Shown piece by piece: positions 53,596 through 62,600 of a stretch of DNA of 64,000 nucleotides; within the stretch, counting starts at the first letter, position 1; every line of letters begins with the position of its first letter. Both the position numbers and the translations under genes were made by a program. Below the pieces are notes generated by a model. The model made no database searches and was not told where the DNA came from. It saw only the letters and a list, made by a program, of their open reading frames with translations. Source of the DNA: Streptomyces sp. PTY087I2 (GTDB lineage Bacteria; Actinomycetota; Actinomycetes; Streptomycetales; Streptomycetaceae); contig NZ_LZRD01000009.1 in the NCBI RefSeq assembly GCF_001687325.1, positions 210,863-274,862 of the forward strand, in the 5' to 3' direction.

Positions 53596-53633
53596 GGCCA
53601 CGGCGGACCCTCGGCGGAGCACTGAGGCCACGG
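53585..53633. repeat. 30-bp-spaced duplication of the S4-gene end
   Basis: CGGAGAACTGAGGCCACGG at 53585 and CGGAGCACTGAGGCCACGG at 53615 differ by one base. The spacing of 30 keeps the TGA in frame, so the stop recurs at 53623-53625. Confidence 0.85.
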
Positions 53634-53649
53634 TGTTTCACGTGAAACA
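53634..53649. other. parS: parS site 4 (perfect 16-mer)
   Basis: TGTTTCACGTGAAACA, exact parS consensus, in the convergent gap between the S4-domain gene and the DUF2630 gene. Confidence 0.96.
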
Positions 53650-53654
53650 ACCGG

Positions 53655-53900
53655 TCAGCTCTGGTACCCCTCCACCTCGTCGGCGGGGCGGACCTTCGCC
53701 GTCGAGGGGTCCTCGCCGTACTCGCTGAGCGCCCGCCGGCGGCGCAGCAGGTCCCAGCACTGGTCGAGCTGGACCTCCACCGCCCGCAGCCGGGCCTTCT
53801 CGTCCGTGGACAGGCCCATCTTCGCCACGGAGCGGTCGCGCAGATCACGCTCCTCGGAGACCAGTTCGTCGATGTGCTCGAAGATGTCGCTGTCGGCCAT
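53655..53900 (-). CDS. DUF2630 family small coiled-coil protein
   Basis: 81 residues, almost all helical and charged (DIFEHIDELVSEERDLRDRSVAKMGLSTDEKARLRAVEVQLDQCWDLLRRRRAL), the characteristic pattern of DUF2630. Cytoplasmic, function unknown. AAAGAGG is 5 nt before ATG 53900; the open frame extends upstream but without codon bias. Confidence 0.86.
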   Translation of the reverse strand: MADSDIFEHIDELVSEERDLRDRSVAKMGLSTDEKARLRAVEVQLDQCWDLLRRRRALSEYGEDPSTAKVRPADEVEGYQS

Positions 53901-53978
53901 GACGCCTCTTTCGGGTTCGTTCGGCGGTCGTCGTCGCGCGGTGGCGATCCCGGCTCCCACTCTCACCCGGGCCCCGCC

Positions 53979-54908
53979 TCAGCGCACGTCGGCCGGGGCC
54001 TTCCCGCGCCGCAGGAGCACCCGGGCCAGCACCGCTCCCACCAGCAGGACCGCACCGACCCCCAGCACCCACCACACCGTGATCCGCAGCGAGGCGGTCA
54101 GGGCGTCGACCACCGCCGCGGCCGCGTCGCGGTCGCTGCCCGGCACCTCGTCCAGCACCCGGCCTCGGCCGACCGCGACCAGCACCCGGAGCAGGATCGC
54201 ACCGAGCACGAACCCGGCGCCCACGACCGCGGTGGCCCACAGCCCGGCGCGCAGCCCGCCCCGTACGGTCGCGATGCCCACGACCAGGACGAGGAGCACC
54301 AGCGTGGCGACGGCCGGCCAGATGCTGCAATAGCGAAGCCAGCGGAACGAGTCCCGGAGTTCGTCGGCCTGGCCGGGGCCGAGCAGGGTGATCTCCGTCC
54401 GCTCGACGGGGATCCGGTCCGCGAACGGCACCCCGTCGCGTACCAGGTCCTGTTTGACCTGGTCGATGACCGGGGCCAGATCGATCGTGACGGCCTGCCC
54501 GCTGTCGCCGTCCAGGGCGGTCTTCACCGCCCGGTGGGCGGCGCGGTTCGCGGTGTCCCAGGCGTTGCGGAAGGCCTCGGTGGTGGTGAACGACCGCGCG
54601 GTGTCGTGCAGGAACTCCTTCACCGTGTCCTGGAGCGGACCGAGATCGATCTTCCGCATCGCCTCCTCGGTGACCAGGTCCGCGACGGTGGCCTGGACCG
54701 CCGGGTCGGAGGAGAGCGGGGACACGGCGGCGACGTACCGGTCGGTGTCGTCGATCTCCAGGTCGACCCAGGCGGAGAGCGCGCTCAGCGGCACGAGGAC
54801 GGCGAGCAGGACGAGCAGGACCGCGGAGAGGGCCGCCGAGACCGCCGAGATCGCCGAGGCCGGGGCGGGCGAGGGGGTCGGGGAGGTGGCCGAGGGAGAG
54901 GTCCGCAC
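53979..54908 (-). CDS. Membrane protein of unknown function with long external domain
   Basis: 309 residues from GTG 54908. A first TM helix (AISAVSAALSAVLLVLLAVLVPLSALSAW) is followed by an extracytoplasmic helical domain of about 150 residues (IDDTDRYVAAVSPLSSDPAVQATVADLVTEEAMRKID...), then two or three TM helices (SIWPAVATLVLLVLVVGIATV, AGLWATAVVGAGFVLGAILLRVLV, WWVLGVGAVLLVGAVLARVLL). A GTG at 55049 would add 47 residues but would overlap the divergent gene. GGAGGA directly abuts GTG 54908, so the start is uncertain. Confidence 0.75.
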   Translation of the reverse strand: MRTSPSATSPTPSPAPASAISAVSAALSAVLLVLLAVLVPLSALSAWVDLEIDDTDRYVAAVSPLSSDPAVQATVADLVTEEAMRKIDLGPLQDTVKEFLHDTARSFTTTEAFRNAWDTANRAAHRAVKTALDGDSGQAVTIDLAPVIDQVKQDLVRDGVPFADRIPVERTEITLLGPGQADELRDSFRWLRYCSIWPAVATLVLLVLVVGIATVRGGLRAGLWATAVVGAGFVLGAILLRVLVAVGRGRVLDEVPGSDRDAAAAVVDALTASLRITVWWVLGVGAVLLVGAVLARVLLRRGKAPADVR

Positions 54909-55039
54909 TCCTCCAGACAATCCCGTCCGGAGCCGGGCCGCTCCGGACCGTACGCCATTCGAGTTGCCGGGCGGCGCGGTCGGGTGTGCTCTGGAGAAAC
55001 GGGGGCGTGCGACGGGGGCGACGGAAGGAGCTGTCCGCG

Positions 55040-55447
55040 ATGGCCACACACGCAGCCATGCCCGGCCGAAGGGGGTCCCGCGCCCATGCGCGGACCCGTC
55101 ATCACACCCCGCTCGCCTGGGCGCTGCCTCTGCTGCTCGGCGTGATCTACGGGTTCTACGCGGCGTTCATCCGCCGCGACGGCGGCCCCAGCACCGGCGG
55201 GCAGGTCCTGCTCGGTCTCGTCTCCGGGGTCGCCATGGCGGCCCTCTGCTTCGCGCTGGGCCGGATCCAGCGCTCGCTGCCGCGCGAGCTGCGGGCCGCC
55301 GCCTACGGCGCGCTGACCGCGTGTGCGATCGGCTTCCTGGTGAGCCTCACCGATACCAGCGTGCTGCGGTCGACCGGCCTGGGGCTGGCCGTCGGGGCGG
55401 GCGTCCTCGTCGTGTCGTACTACTACCTCTACTCGCGGGAGCCCTGA
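55040..55447 (+). CDS. Small four-TM membrane protein, unknown
   Basis: 135 residues with four hydrophobic helices (PLAWALPLLLGVIYGFYAAFI, VLLGLVSGVAMAALCFALG, AAYGALTACAIGFLVSL, GLGLAVGAGVLVVSYYYLYS). No recognised family. AAGGAG lies 9 nt before the ATG. Divergent from the preceding membrane protein, ends in a very strong hairpin. Confidence 0.8.
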   Translation: MATHAAMPGRRGSRAHARTRHHTPLAWALPLLLGVIYGFYAAFIRRDGGPSTGGQVLLGLVSGVAMAALCFALGRIQRSLPRELRAAAYGALTACAIGFLVSLTDTSVLRSTGLGLAVGAGVLVVSYYYLYSREP

Positions 55448-55456
55448 CGACTCACC

Positions 55457-55499
55457 GCGAGGCGCGGCCGCCAGATTGAATCTGGCGGCCGCGCCTCGC
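55457..55499. terminator. 20-bp-stem terminator
   Basis: GCGAGGCGCGGCCGCCAGAT pairs perfectly with its complement (55480-55499) around a 3-nt loop; 10 bp after the membrane-protein stop. Confidence 0.9.
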
Positions 55500-55544
55500 C
55501 GTCTGGCGCCCAGGAGATGAGGGGAACGGGAGGAGGAACGGGCG

Positions 55545-56114
55545 ATGACGACGGACAGCACTCCGCTGCGGGTGGCGGTGATCATCGGCAGTACCCGCGA
55601 GGGCCGCATCGGCGATGCGGTCGGCCGCTGGTTCATGGAGCGGGCCCGCCACCGGAGCGAGCTGGACCTCGCCGTGCTCGACCTCGCCGATTTCGACTTC
55701 CCCGTGCACTACCCGGGGCGGGCGACCGACCAGATGACGGAGTTCACCGAGGAGATCGCCAGGGCCGAGGCGTTCGTCGTGGTCACCCCGGAGTACAACC
55801 GCTCGTTCCCCGCCTCCCTGAAGCAGGCCATCGACTTCGCCTACGACGAGTGGCAGACCAAACCGGTCGCCTTCGTGAGCTACGGACACGGCTCCGCCGG
55901 GCTGTACGCCGTGGAGCAGCTGCGCTCGGTCTTCACCGAGCTGCACACGGTGACCCTGAGGAACGGGGTCGCGCTCGACGTCCTCCAGCAGCCGCTGGAG
56001 GGACACCCCGGCGACACCGGCCGGGACCGGTCCGTGGGTCTCATGCTCGACCAGCTCGGCTGGTGGGGCTGGGCCCTGCGCGAGGCGCGCGCCGTCCGCC
56101 CCTACGTCTCATGA
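55545..56114 (+). CDS. NADPH-dependent FMN reductase
   Basis: 189 residues, flavodoxin-like fold: RVAVIIGSTREGRIGDAVGRWF (FMN phosphate loop), VVVTPEYNRSFPASLKQAIDFAYDEW (FMN ring contact), VAFVSYGHGSAGLYAVEQLR. It reduces FMN, quinones or azo compounds with NADPH. GGAGGAGGAAC upstream of the ATG is a strong ribosome site. Precedes a drug-type ABC exporter by 84 bp in the same direction, so it could be co-transcribed. Confidence 0.9.
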   Translation: MTTDSTPLRVAVIIGSTREGRIGDAVGRWFMERARHRSELDLAVLDLADFDFPVHYPGRATDQMTEFTEEIARAEAFVVVTPEYNRSFPASLKQAIDFAYDEWQTKPVAFVSYGHGSAGLYAVEQLRSVFTELHTVTLRNGVALDVLQQPLEGHPGDTGRDRSVGLMLDQLGWWGWALREARAVRPYVS

Positions 56115-56198
56115 GCGGTTACGTCTCCCGAGCGGCCGGAGCGAAACGCGGATCACGGATCACGGACTTCCCCGACGACGACCACCAAGGAATGGATC

Positions 56199-57170
56199 AT
56201 GAGCACTGAACTCGCCATCGAGACCACGGGGCTGGTGAAGGTCTTCGGCGACAACCGCGCGGTGGACGGCATCGACCTCGCGGTCCCCACGGGCACCGTC
56301 TACGGCGTCCTCGGACCCAACGGCGCCGGCAAGACCACCGCCGTCCGCATGCTCGCGACGCTGCTGCGCCCCGACGGCGGCTCCGCCCGGGTGTTCGGCA
56401 AGGACGTCGTGAAGGACGCCGACGCGGTCCGCAGCCGGGTCAGCCTGACCGGCCAGTACGCCTCGGTCGACGAGGACCTGACCGGCCTGGAGAACCTCGT
56501 TCTGCTCGCCCGGCTGCTGGGCCACTCCAAGCCGGCGGCCCGCGACCGGGCGCACCAGCTGCTCGACGGGTTCGGGCTGAGCGAGGCGGCCGGCCGGCAG
56601 GTGAAGAACTACTCGGGAGGCATGCGGCGGCGCATCGACATCGCCGCGTCCATCCTGAACACCCCGGACGTGCTGTTCCTGGACGAGCCGACCACTGGAC
56701 TCGACCCCCGCAGCCGCAACCAGGTGTGGGACATCGTGCGGGCGGTCGTCGCCCACGGCACCACGGTCCTGCTGACCACCCAGTATCTGGACGAGGCCGA
56801 CCAGCTGGCCTCCCGTATCGCGGTGATCGACCACGGCAAGGTCATCGCCGAGGGCACCAAGGGTGAGCTCAAGGCCTCCGTCGGTGCCGGCACCGTCCAT
56901 CTGCGGCTGCGGGACGCCGAACAGCGGGCCGAGGCGCAGAAGGTGCTGGCGCTCGCGCTGAACACGGAGGTCCAGCTCGACGCGGACCCGGTGGCGCTGA
57001 CTGCCCGGGTCGACGGGCAGAGCACCGAGCAGGGCGCGGCGGAGCACGCCGGGCGAGCCCTGGCCGAGCTGGCCCGGTGCGGCATCACGGTCGACAACTT
57101 CTCGCTGGGACAGCCCAGCCTCGACGAGGTCTTCCTCGCACTCACGGACAAGAAGGGAGTGGCGGCATGA
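56199..57170 (+). CDS. DrrA-type ABC transporter ATP-binding protein
   Basis: 323 residues. Walker [13 protein letters not shown], signature [13 protein letters not shown], Walker [15 protein letters not shown]-loop region [14 protein letters not shown]; the C-terminal extension ([21 protein letters not shown]) has the DrrA-type motif that docks the permease. The family exports anthracyclines and other lipophilic compounds. Strong AAGGA site; ATGA overlap with the permease gene. Confidence 0.93.
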   Translation: MSTELAIETTGLVKVFGDNRAVDGIDLAVPTGTVYGVLGPNGAGKTTAVRMLATLLRPDGGSARVFGKDVVKDADAVRSRVSLTGQYASVDEDLTGLENLVLLARLLGHSKPAARDRAHQLLDGFGLSEAAGRQVKNYSGGMRRRIDIAASILNTPDVLFLDEPTTGLDPRSRNQVWDIVRAVVAHGTTVLLTTQYLDEADQLASRIAVIDHGKVIAEGTKGELKASVGAGTVHLRLRDAEQRAEAQKVLALALNTEVQLDADPVALTARVDGQSTEQGAAEHAGRALAELARCGITVDNFSLGQPSLDEVFLALTDKKGVAA

Positions 57171-58024
57171 GCACCGCGACCGCCAAGACGGAGCTTGAGG
57201 ACGTCGCGCTCGCCGCGCCCGACCAGGAACGCCTCTCGGCGCTCCTGGTGGGCCATGACCGCCCGCCGAGGCCGAGCGCCCTGTCGGCATCGCTGACCTT
57301 CGGCTGGCGCGCCATGCTGAAGATCAAGCATGTGCCGGAGCAGCTCTTCGATGTGACGGCTTTCCCGATCATGCTGGTCCTGATGTACACGTATCTCTTC
57401 GGAGGGGCGCTGGCCGGCTCCACGGAGGAGTACATCCAGTTCCTGCTGCCCGGCATCATGGTGATGAGCGTCGTGATGATCACGATGTACACGGGTGTCG
57501 CGGTGAACACGGACATCGCCAAGGGCGTCTTCGACCGGTTCCGCACGCTGCCGATCTGGCGGCCCGCGCCGATGGTCGGCTATCTGCTCGGCGACGTCCT
57601 GCGCTATCTGCTGGCGTCGGCGGTCATGCTCGCCATCGGCATGCTCATCGGGTTCCGCCCGGAGGGCGGGGTGCTCGGAGTGCTGGCGGGCGTCGCCCTG
57701 CTGATCGTGTTCTCGTTCGCGTTCTCCTGGATCTGGACCATGTTCGGCCTGCTGCTGCGCACCGAGAAGTCGGTGATGGGCGTCAGCATGATGGTGATCT
57801 TCCCGCTGACCTTCCTCAGCAACGTCTTCGTCGACCCGAGGACGATGCCGGGCTGGCTCCAGGCCTTCGTGAACAACAGCCCGGTCACCCATCTCGCCAC
57901 GGCGGTGCGCGAGCTGATGGCGGGCAACTGGCCGGCCGCCGACGTCGCCTGGTCACTGGGGTGGGCCGGGGTGCTCGTGGTGGTCTTCGGTGTGGTGACG
58001 ATGCGGCTGTACAACCGCAAGTGA
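57167..58024 (+). CDS. DrrB-type ABC-2 permease
   Basis: 285 residues, six TM helices typical of ABC-2 transporters: [146 protein letters not shown]. The EKSVMG and F.RFRTLPI signatures fit DrrB. ATG overlaps the ATPase stop, so it is translationally coupled. A MerR-type gene follows and may control it. Confidence 0.93.
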   Translation: MSTATAKTELEDVALAAPDQERLSALLVGHDRPPRPSALSASLTFGWRAMLKIKHVPEQLFDVTAFPIMLVLMYTYLFGGALAGSTEEYIQFLLPGIMVMSVVMITMYTGVAVNTDIAKGVFDRFRTLPIWRPAPMVGYLLGDVLRYLLASAVMLAIGMLIGFRPEGGVLGVLAGVALLIVFSFAFSWIWTMFGLLLRTEKSVMGVSMMVIFPLTFLSNVFVDPRTMPGWLQAFVNNSPVTHLATAVRELMAGNWPAADVAWSLGWAGVLVVVFGVVTMRLYNRK

Positions 58025-58055
58025 CCGGGCCCTGCGGTGTTCGCCCCGTGCATCC

Positions 58056-58086
58056 TTGACCTTCCCCGCGGGGGAAGCCCCAGCAT
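58056..58086 (+). promoter_or_regulatory. MerR-type promoter/operator of the MerR-PP2C gene
   Basis: TTGACC (58056-58061), spacer of exactly 19 bp, CAGCAT (58081-58086). The spacer contains CTTCCCC-GCG-GGGGAAG (58061-58077), an inverted repeat centred between the hexamers. Overlong spacers with an internal dyad are the hallmark of MerR-activated promoters, where the regulator untwists DNA. The gene start is 44 bp beyond the -10. Confidence 0.82.
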
Positions 58087-58129
58087 CGGTGGGGGCGGGC
58101 GGAAGGCGCCCGGTACGAGGAGGTACGGG

Positions 58130-59350
58130 GTGGAACGCGAAGGCCGCGCGGTGGGTGCCGTGAGCGGGAAGCTGGTGACGATCGGGGAGTTCGCCCGGCT
58201 GTCCCGGCTCTCCGCCAAGGCGCTCCGGCGCTACGACGAACTGGGCCTGCTCCGGCCCGCCCTGGTCGACCCGGTGAACGGCTACCGGTACTACGACCCG
58301 GCGCAGGCGGAGGGGGCCCGGCTGGTGGCGTGGCTGCGCAGGATCGGCATGCCGCTCAACCGGATCGGCCGGGTCGTGGCGCTCGACGCGGGTGCCGCGG
58401 CCGTGGAGATCCGGGCCTACTGGGCGCGGGTGGAGGCCGAGACGGCGGCCCGGCGCGATCTGGCGATGTACCTCGTCGACCATCTGTCAGCGGAGGGCAG
58501 GACGATGTCACGGATGCCGGACAACGCGGATAGCACGGAGAACACGGGGAGTTCGGGTAGGTCGGACAGGGTGGGGGCGCCGGGTGGTTCGGGGGCGGTG
58601 GGGCTGGCGATCCGGTGCGCCGCGCTGACCGATATCGGGGTGGTGCGTACGGCGAACCAGGACGCGGCGTTCGCGGGGCCCCGGTTGCTGGCGGTCGCCG
58701 ACGGTTTCGGGGAGGGCGGGGCCGAGGCGAGTGCCGCGGCGATCGAGGCGCTCAAGCCGTCCACGTGGGGCCGGGACGGTGCGCTGTCCGCCGCGGATCT
58801 GCTGAACGCCCTGGAGGACACGGCGGATTCGGCCGCGCGGGCGGTCCGGGACGCGGTCGCGCCCTCTGCCGCGCCGGACGGCTCGGGGACGACGCTCACG
58901 GCGATGCTGTGGACCGGGTCGCGGCTCGGGCTCGTGCACATAGGGGACTCGCGGGCGTATCTGCTGCGGGGCGGGGAGCTGTTCCGGATCACGTACGACC
59001 ACAGCCTGGTCCAGTCGATGATCGACGACGGTTCGCTGAGCCCGGAGGAGGCGGTTTCGCAGCCGGGGCCCGCACTGTTGCTGAAGGCGCTGGCCGGTGA
59101 GGCGCGGCCCGCAGCGGTGGCCGTGGCGTGCCGCCCGGACGTCCGCTTGCAGGAGGTGCTGGCGGGGGACCGCTATCTGCTGTGCTCGGACGGCCTGTCG
59201 GCGGTGGTGGACGAGGCGGACCTGCGGGCCGCGGTCGTCGCGGCGGAGGACCCGGAGGAGGCGGTACGCCGGTTGGTGGGCCTGGCCCGCGAGGCGGGCG
59301 GGCCGGACAACGTGGCGTGTGCTGTGGCCGACGTGGTCGTCGAGGGGTAG
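58130..59350 (+). CDS. MerR-family regulator fused to a PP2C Ser/Thr phosphatase domain
   Basis: 406 residues. Residues 15-85 form a MerR helix-turn-helix (VTIGEFARLSRLSAKALRRYDELGLLRPALVDPVNGYRYYDPAQ), followed by a helical dimerisation segment to about 125 and a Gly/Ser linker. Residues 160-406 are a PP2C domain with the metal-site motifs RTANQDAAF, AVADGFG, GTTLTAMLW, HIGDSRAYLLRGG, LCSDGLS and GPDNVACAV, all key acidic residues present, though AVADGFGEGG replaces the usual ADGMGG. It would couple DNA binding to dephosphorylation of a partner or of itself. GGAGG 6 nt before GTG is strong. A classic MerR operator precedes it; the nearest target is itself and perhaps the upstream exporter. 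Confidence 0.9.
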   Translation: MEREGRAVGAVSGKLVTIGEFARLSRLSAKALRRYDELGLLRPALVDPVNGYRYYDPAQAEGARLVAWLRRIGMPLNRIGRVVALDAGAAAVEIRAYWARVEAETAARRDLAMYLVDHLSAEGRTMSRMPDNADSTENTGSSGRSDRVGAPGGSGAVGLAIRCAALTDIGVVRTANQDAAFAGPRLLAVADGFGEGGAEASAAAIEALKPSTWGRDGALSAADLLNALEDTADSAARAVRDAVAPSAAPDGSGTTLTAMLWTGSRLGLVHIGDSRAYLLRGGELFRITYDHSLVQSMIDDGSLSPEEAVSQPGPALLLKALAGEARPAAVAVACRPDVRLQEVLAGDRYLLCSDGLSAVVDEADLRAAVVAAEDPEEAVRRLVGLAREAGGPDNVACAVADVVVEG

Positions 59351-59664
59351 GGGCGCGGGGCGGGCCCGGGGCCGGCCGGGCCGCGGGGCGGACGGCCGGG
59401 CGCCGGTGGGCCCGGGCCGGTGGGCCCGAGCTGGTGGGGCGGACGGCTGGGTCGGGCGCTCCGGAGGCCGGGGGTTGCGTGGGGCGGACGGTCGGGCTGG
59501 GCGCGCCGGAGGGCAGGGGTCCGGTGGGTCAGGCAGCCGGGCCGGGCTGCCGGGCTGGGCGCTTCGGAGGCCGGGCTCCGTGGGCCAGGCGGTCGGGCCA
59601 GGTGGCCAGGGTTCCGTGGGGCAGGCAGCCGGGCCGGGCGCTTCGGAGGGCGGCGTGGTGTGGG
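59351..59664. repeat. Gene-free G-rich repeat region
   Basis: 314 bp between convergent genes, strongly G-rich on the plus strand. GGGCGCTYCGGAGG-like units occur at 59454, 59499, 59557 and 59636, embedded in GGGCCGGTGGGCCC-type sequence. No codon-biased frame; probably a decayed intergenic repeat or terminator remnant. Confidence 0.65.
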
Positions 59665-62600
59665 TCAGAGGCGCCAGTCGGGGGAGTGTTCGGGGCGGTA
59701 GGCGCAGGTGGTTCCGGTCGTCACGGAGGCCTTGAGGTGGGCGGCCAGTGTGGGGTGCAGGGTGTCCAGCTTGCGCAGGGTGTCGCGGATCCGGGCGGTG
59801 ACCGTCTTGCGGGCCCGCTCGGTCTGGTCGCCCAGCCGACGGGTCCGGCCGCCGAGCCCGGCCGCGGTGCGCAGCTCGTCGAGGAGGGCCTGTCGCTCCC
59901 GGTCGTACTTCTCCACCTGCTGGGTGTCGTCCCGGGCGGCCGCTCGGTCTATCTCGGCGTCCAGCCGGTCCAGGTGTTCCTTGTAGCGGCGCTTGGCCTC
60001 CTCGTCGAGCACCGGATCGCCGCCGAGCTGCCCGGCGGCCACGACGAGCTCCCCGCCCTCGGGCGCGAGGAGTTGTACGGCCGGGACGTCGGCGCCGGGC
60101 AGCCCGAGCAGGCTGTGCAGGTCCCGCAGGCCCTTGGCATCCGGGACGTGCACGGTCACCCCGTCCCACCGCAGCTGCCACACCGGCCCGTTCCGCCGGA
60201 ACTCGGCGGACGACCCGTCCGGGGTGGTGGCCGCCTCCCGGGCCGGTGCAGCCGGTGCCGCCGTGCCCCGGTCCGGTGCCGGGTCCGGGCCCTGTGTCCG
60301 TGAGACGGCGGTGGCTGCGGAGGCATCGGCGGCCGCGGTGGCGGGGGTAACGACAGCGGTGGCGGGGGCCGTACGGAGGGAGGCGGCCTCGGCCGTCAGG
60401 TGGTCCAAGGCCAACTCGTCCGCCTCCCGGGCCACTTCGCCGAGCAGCCGACGAGCCTGGGCCGCGTCACCCGTACCGGAGCCCTGAGCGTCGCCCGTAC
60501 CCGAGCGGGCGAGCAGGGAGCGGGCCAGGCAGAGTCGGGCGCGTACGGCCCAGGGGCGGGCGCCGAGGCGGTCCGAGGAGGCGGCGGCCTCGGTGAGCGC
60601 CGCGACCGCCGCGTCCTGGTCGTCGCGGGCGGCGGCGAGCATGCCGAGCCAGAGGTCGACGGGCCCGCCGATGTCGCACCCGTACAGCGAGACGACCCAC
60701 TGGCCCGTGTAGGGGGTCAGCTCGTCCTCCGCGCGGGCGATGAGGCGCGGGTCGCCCGTGACCGCGGCCGCCTGGGCCAGCAGCCTGAGCCAGAGCGGCA
60801 TGAAGGCCCGGGGGTAGGGGGCGGCGCGGTCCGCGTGCTCGGCGATCAGGCGCAGCGCGGGCGTGGCGTCGCCCTGCTCCACCGCGGTGACCGCCTCCAG
60901 CAGCCCGGGGTAGGGATACCCGGCGGCGGGAAGCTCGGCGAGGACCTCCTCGGCCTCGGCGAAGTGGCCCCGGAGCAGATGCAGCGCCCAGTGCAGGTGG
61001 TGCCCCATGAAGCCGAAGGCCGCGTGGTCGTTGTTCTCCGGGTCGAGCGATTCGTCCGCCAGCGCGGTGGACGCCTCGGCGAACCGGCCCTGTAGCGCGG
61101 CGATCAGACCGGTGTCGACGGCGACCCCCAGGGCGAACCGGGGCAGCGCGGTCACCTCGGCGAGCCTGACGAACGTACGGAACTGGTCGAGGAAAGCCGG
61201 GTCGCCCAGCTCCAGCAGCGCCACCCAGCGCATGGACGCCGCGTGCAGCTCCATGTCCTGGTGCTGGGTGCGCCGGCCGACGACGGTCATCTCGTCGGTC
61301 AGCCCGAGCCGCTCCACGGCCGAGCCGAGACCCCATACGGAGTCGTGGCGCGCCCACAGCGAGAAGGCGAGCGCCTCGTCGTCCGAGCCGCTCCGGGCGA
61401 GCGCCATGAAGTGGATGGCCAGCTCCTGGGCGAGCCGGTCGTCGGAGAGGTTTTCCTGGCCCTCCTTGCCGGTGATCCTGCGGTGCGCCTCGGTGAGGAG
61501 ACCCATCGTGGACACGCCGGGGCTGCCCAGGAACCCGTCGCGGTGGAGGGTGATCGCGACCCGGCCCAGCAGCTCCGGGTCGTCCAGCTCCCGGGCCCGG
61601 GCGACCGCCTCGTCCAGCAGGTGCTGCGACTCGGCGGTCTCCCCCGCGTGCCGGAGCTGTCCGGCGAGGTCGAGACCGATCAGCACGGCCCGCCGGAGGT
61701 CGGGGTCCTCGCCGGAGGCCACCGCGAGGGCGCGCCGGTAGTGCTCGGTGGCCTCCTCGTCGGCCAGGCGGCCCGAGGCGTCCCGGGCGGCCGCCAGCAG
61801 CAGGTCGATCCGGCGGTCGCGCTCCAGCGCGTCGCCGGCGAGGTGGGCGTGCCGGGCCAGGGCGCCGGGCGGCACGGCGTCGCCGAGGCCGCCGTGCGCG
61901 TCCAGGGCCCGTACAGCGGCGGCGTGGCGTTCGCGGGCCCCGGCGTCGTCCAGCGAGGCGTACAGCGTCTCGCGCAGGAGGTCGTGGGCGAAGGCGTACT
62001 GGCCGGACGGGCGGGGAACGACGACCCGGGCGACGACGGCCGACTCCAGCAGCCGGTCCACGTGCGGGACCGGCGCCCCGTGCACGACGGCCAGCACCTG
62101 CCGGCGGAACTCCCGGCCCAGCAGGGCGGCGCTGGTCAGCAGCGAGACGACCGGCTCGGGCAGCAGGGCGAGCCGCTGCCGGACCGCTTCGCGCACGCCG
62201 GGCGGAATGGTGGAGACCGGGGCTCCGCTGTGCCAGAGCCGGGCGGTCTGCTCGACGAAGAAGGGGTTGCCGCCGGTACGCCGGTGGACCTCGTCGACGA
62301 GCTGCGGCGCGGGCTCGCGGCCCGTCGTCACCGTCATCAGCGCGCCCACCTCGTCCCGGCCGAGGCCGGTCAGGGTGAGGGTCGCGGCGGCGCGTGAGAC
62401 CAGCGGCAGGATCAGCTGCTGGAGCGGGTGTCCGGGGGCCTCCACCTCGACGTCCCGGTAGGTGCCGATGAGCAGCAGCCGTTCGAACCAGGCGTGCTGG
62501 GCGGCGAATTCGAGCAGCCGCAGCGAGGCCGGGTCGGAGCTGTGCAGATCGTCGAGGACGACCACCAGCGGGCGGCTCTGGGAGACCGTGACGAGGGCCG

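Noticed and set aside
55040..55049. GTG 55049 as start of the leftward membrane protein
   Set aside because: It would overlap the start of the divergent gene, and the added residues lack codon bias; GTG 54908 just before the first TM helix is preferred, though not certain.
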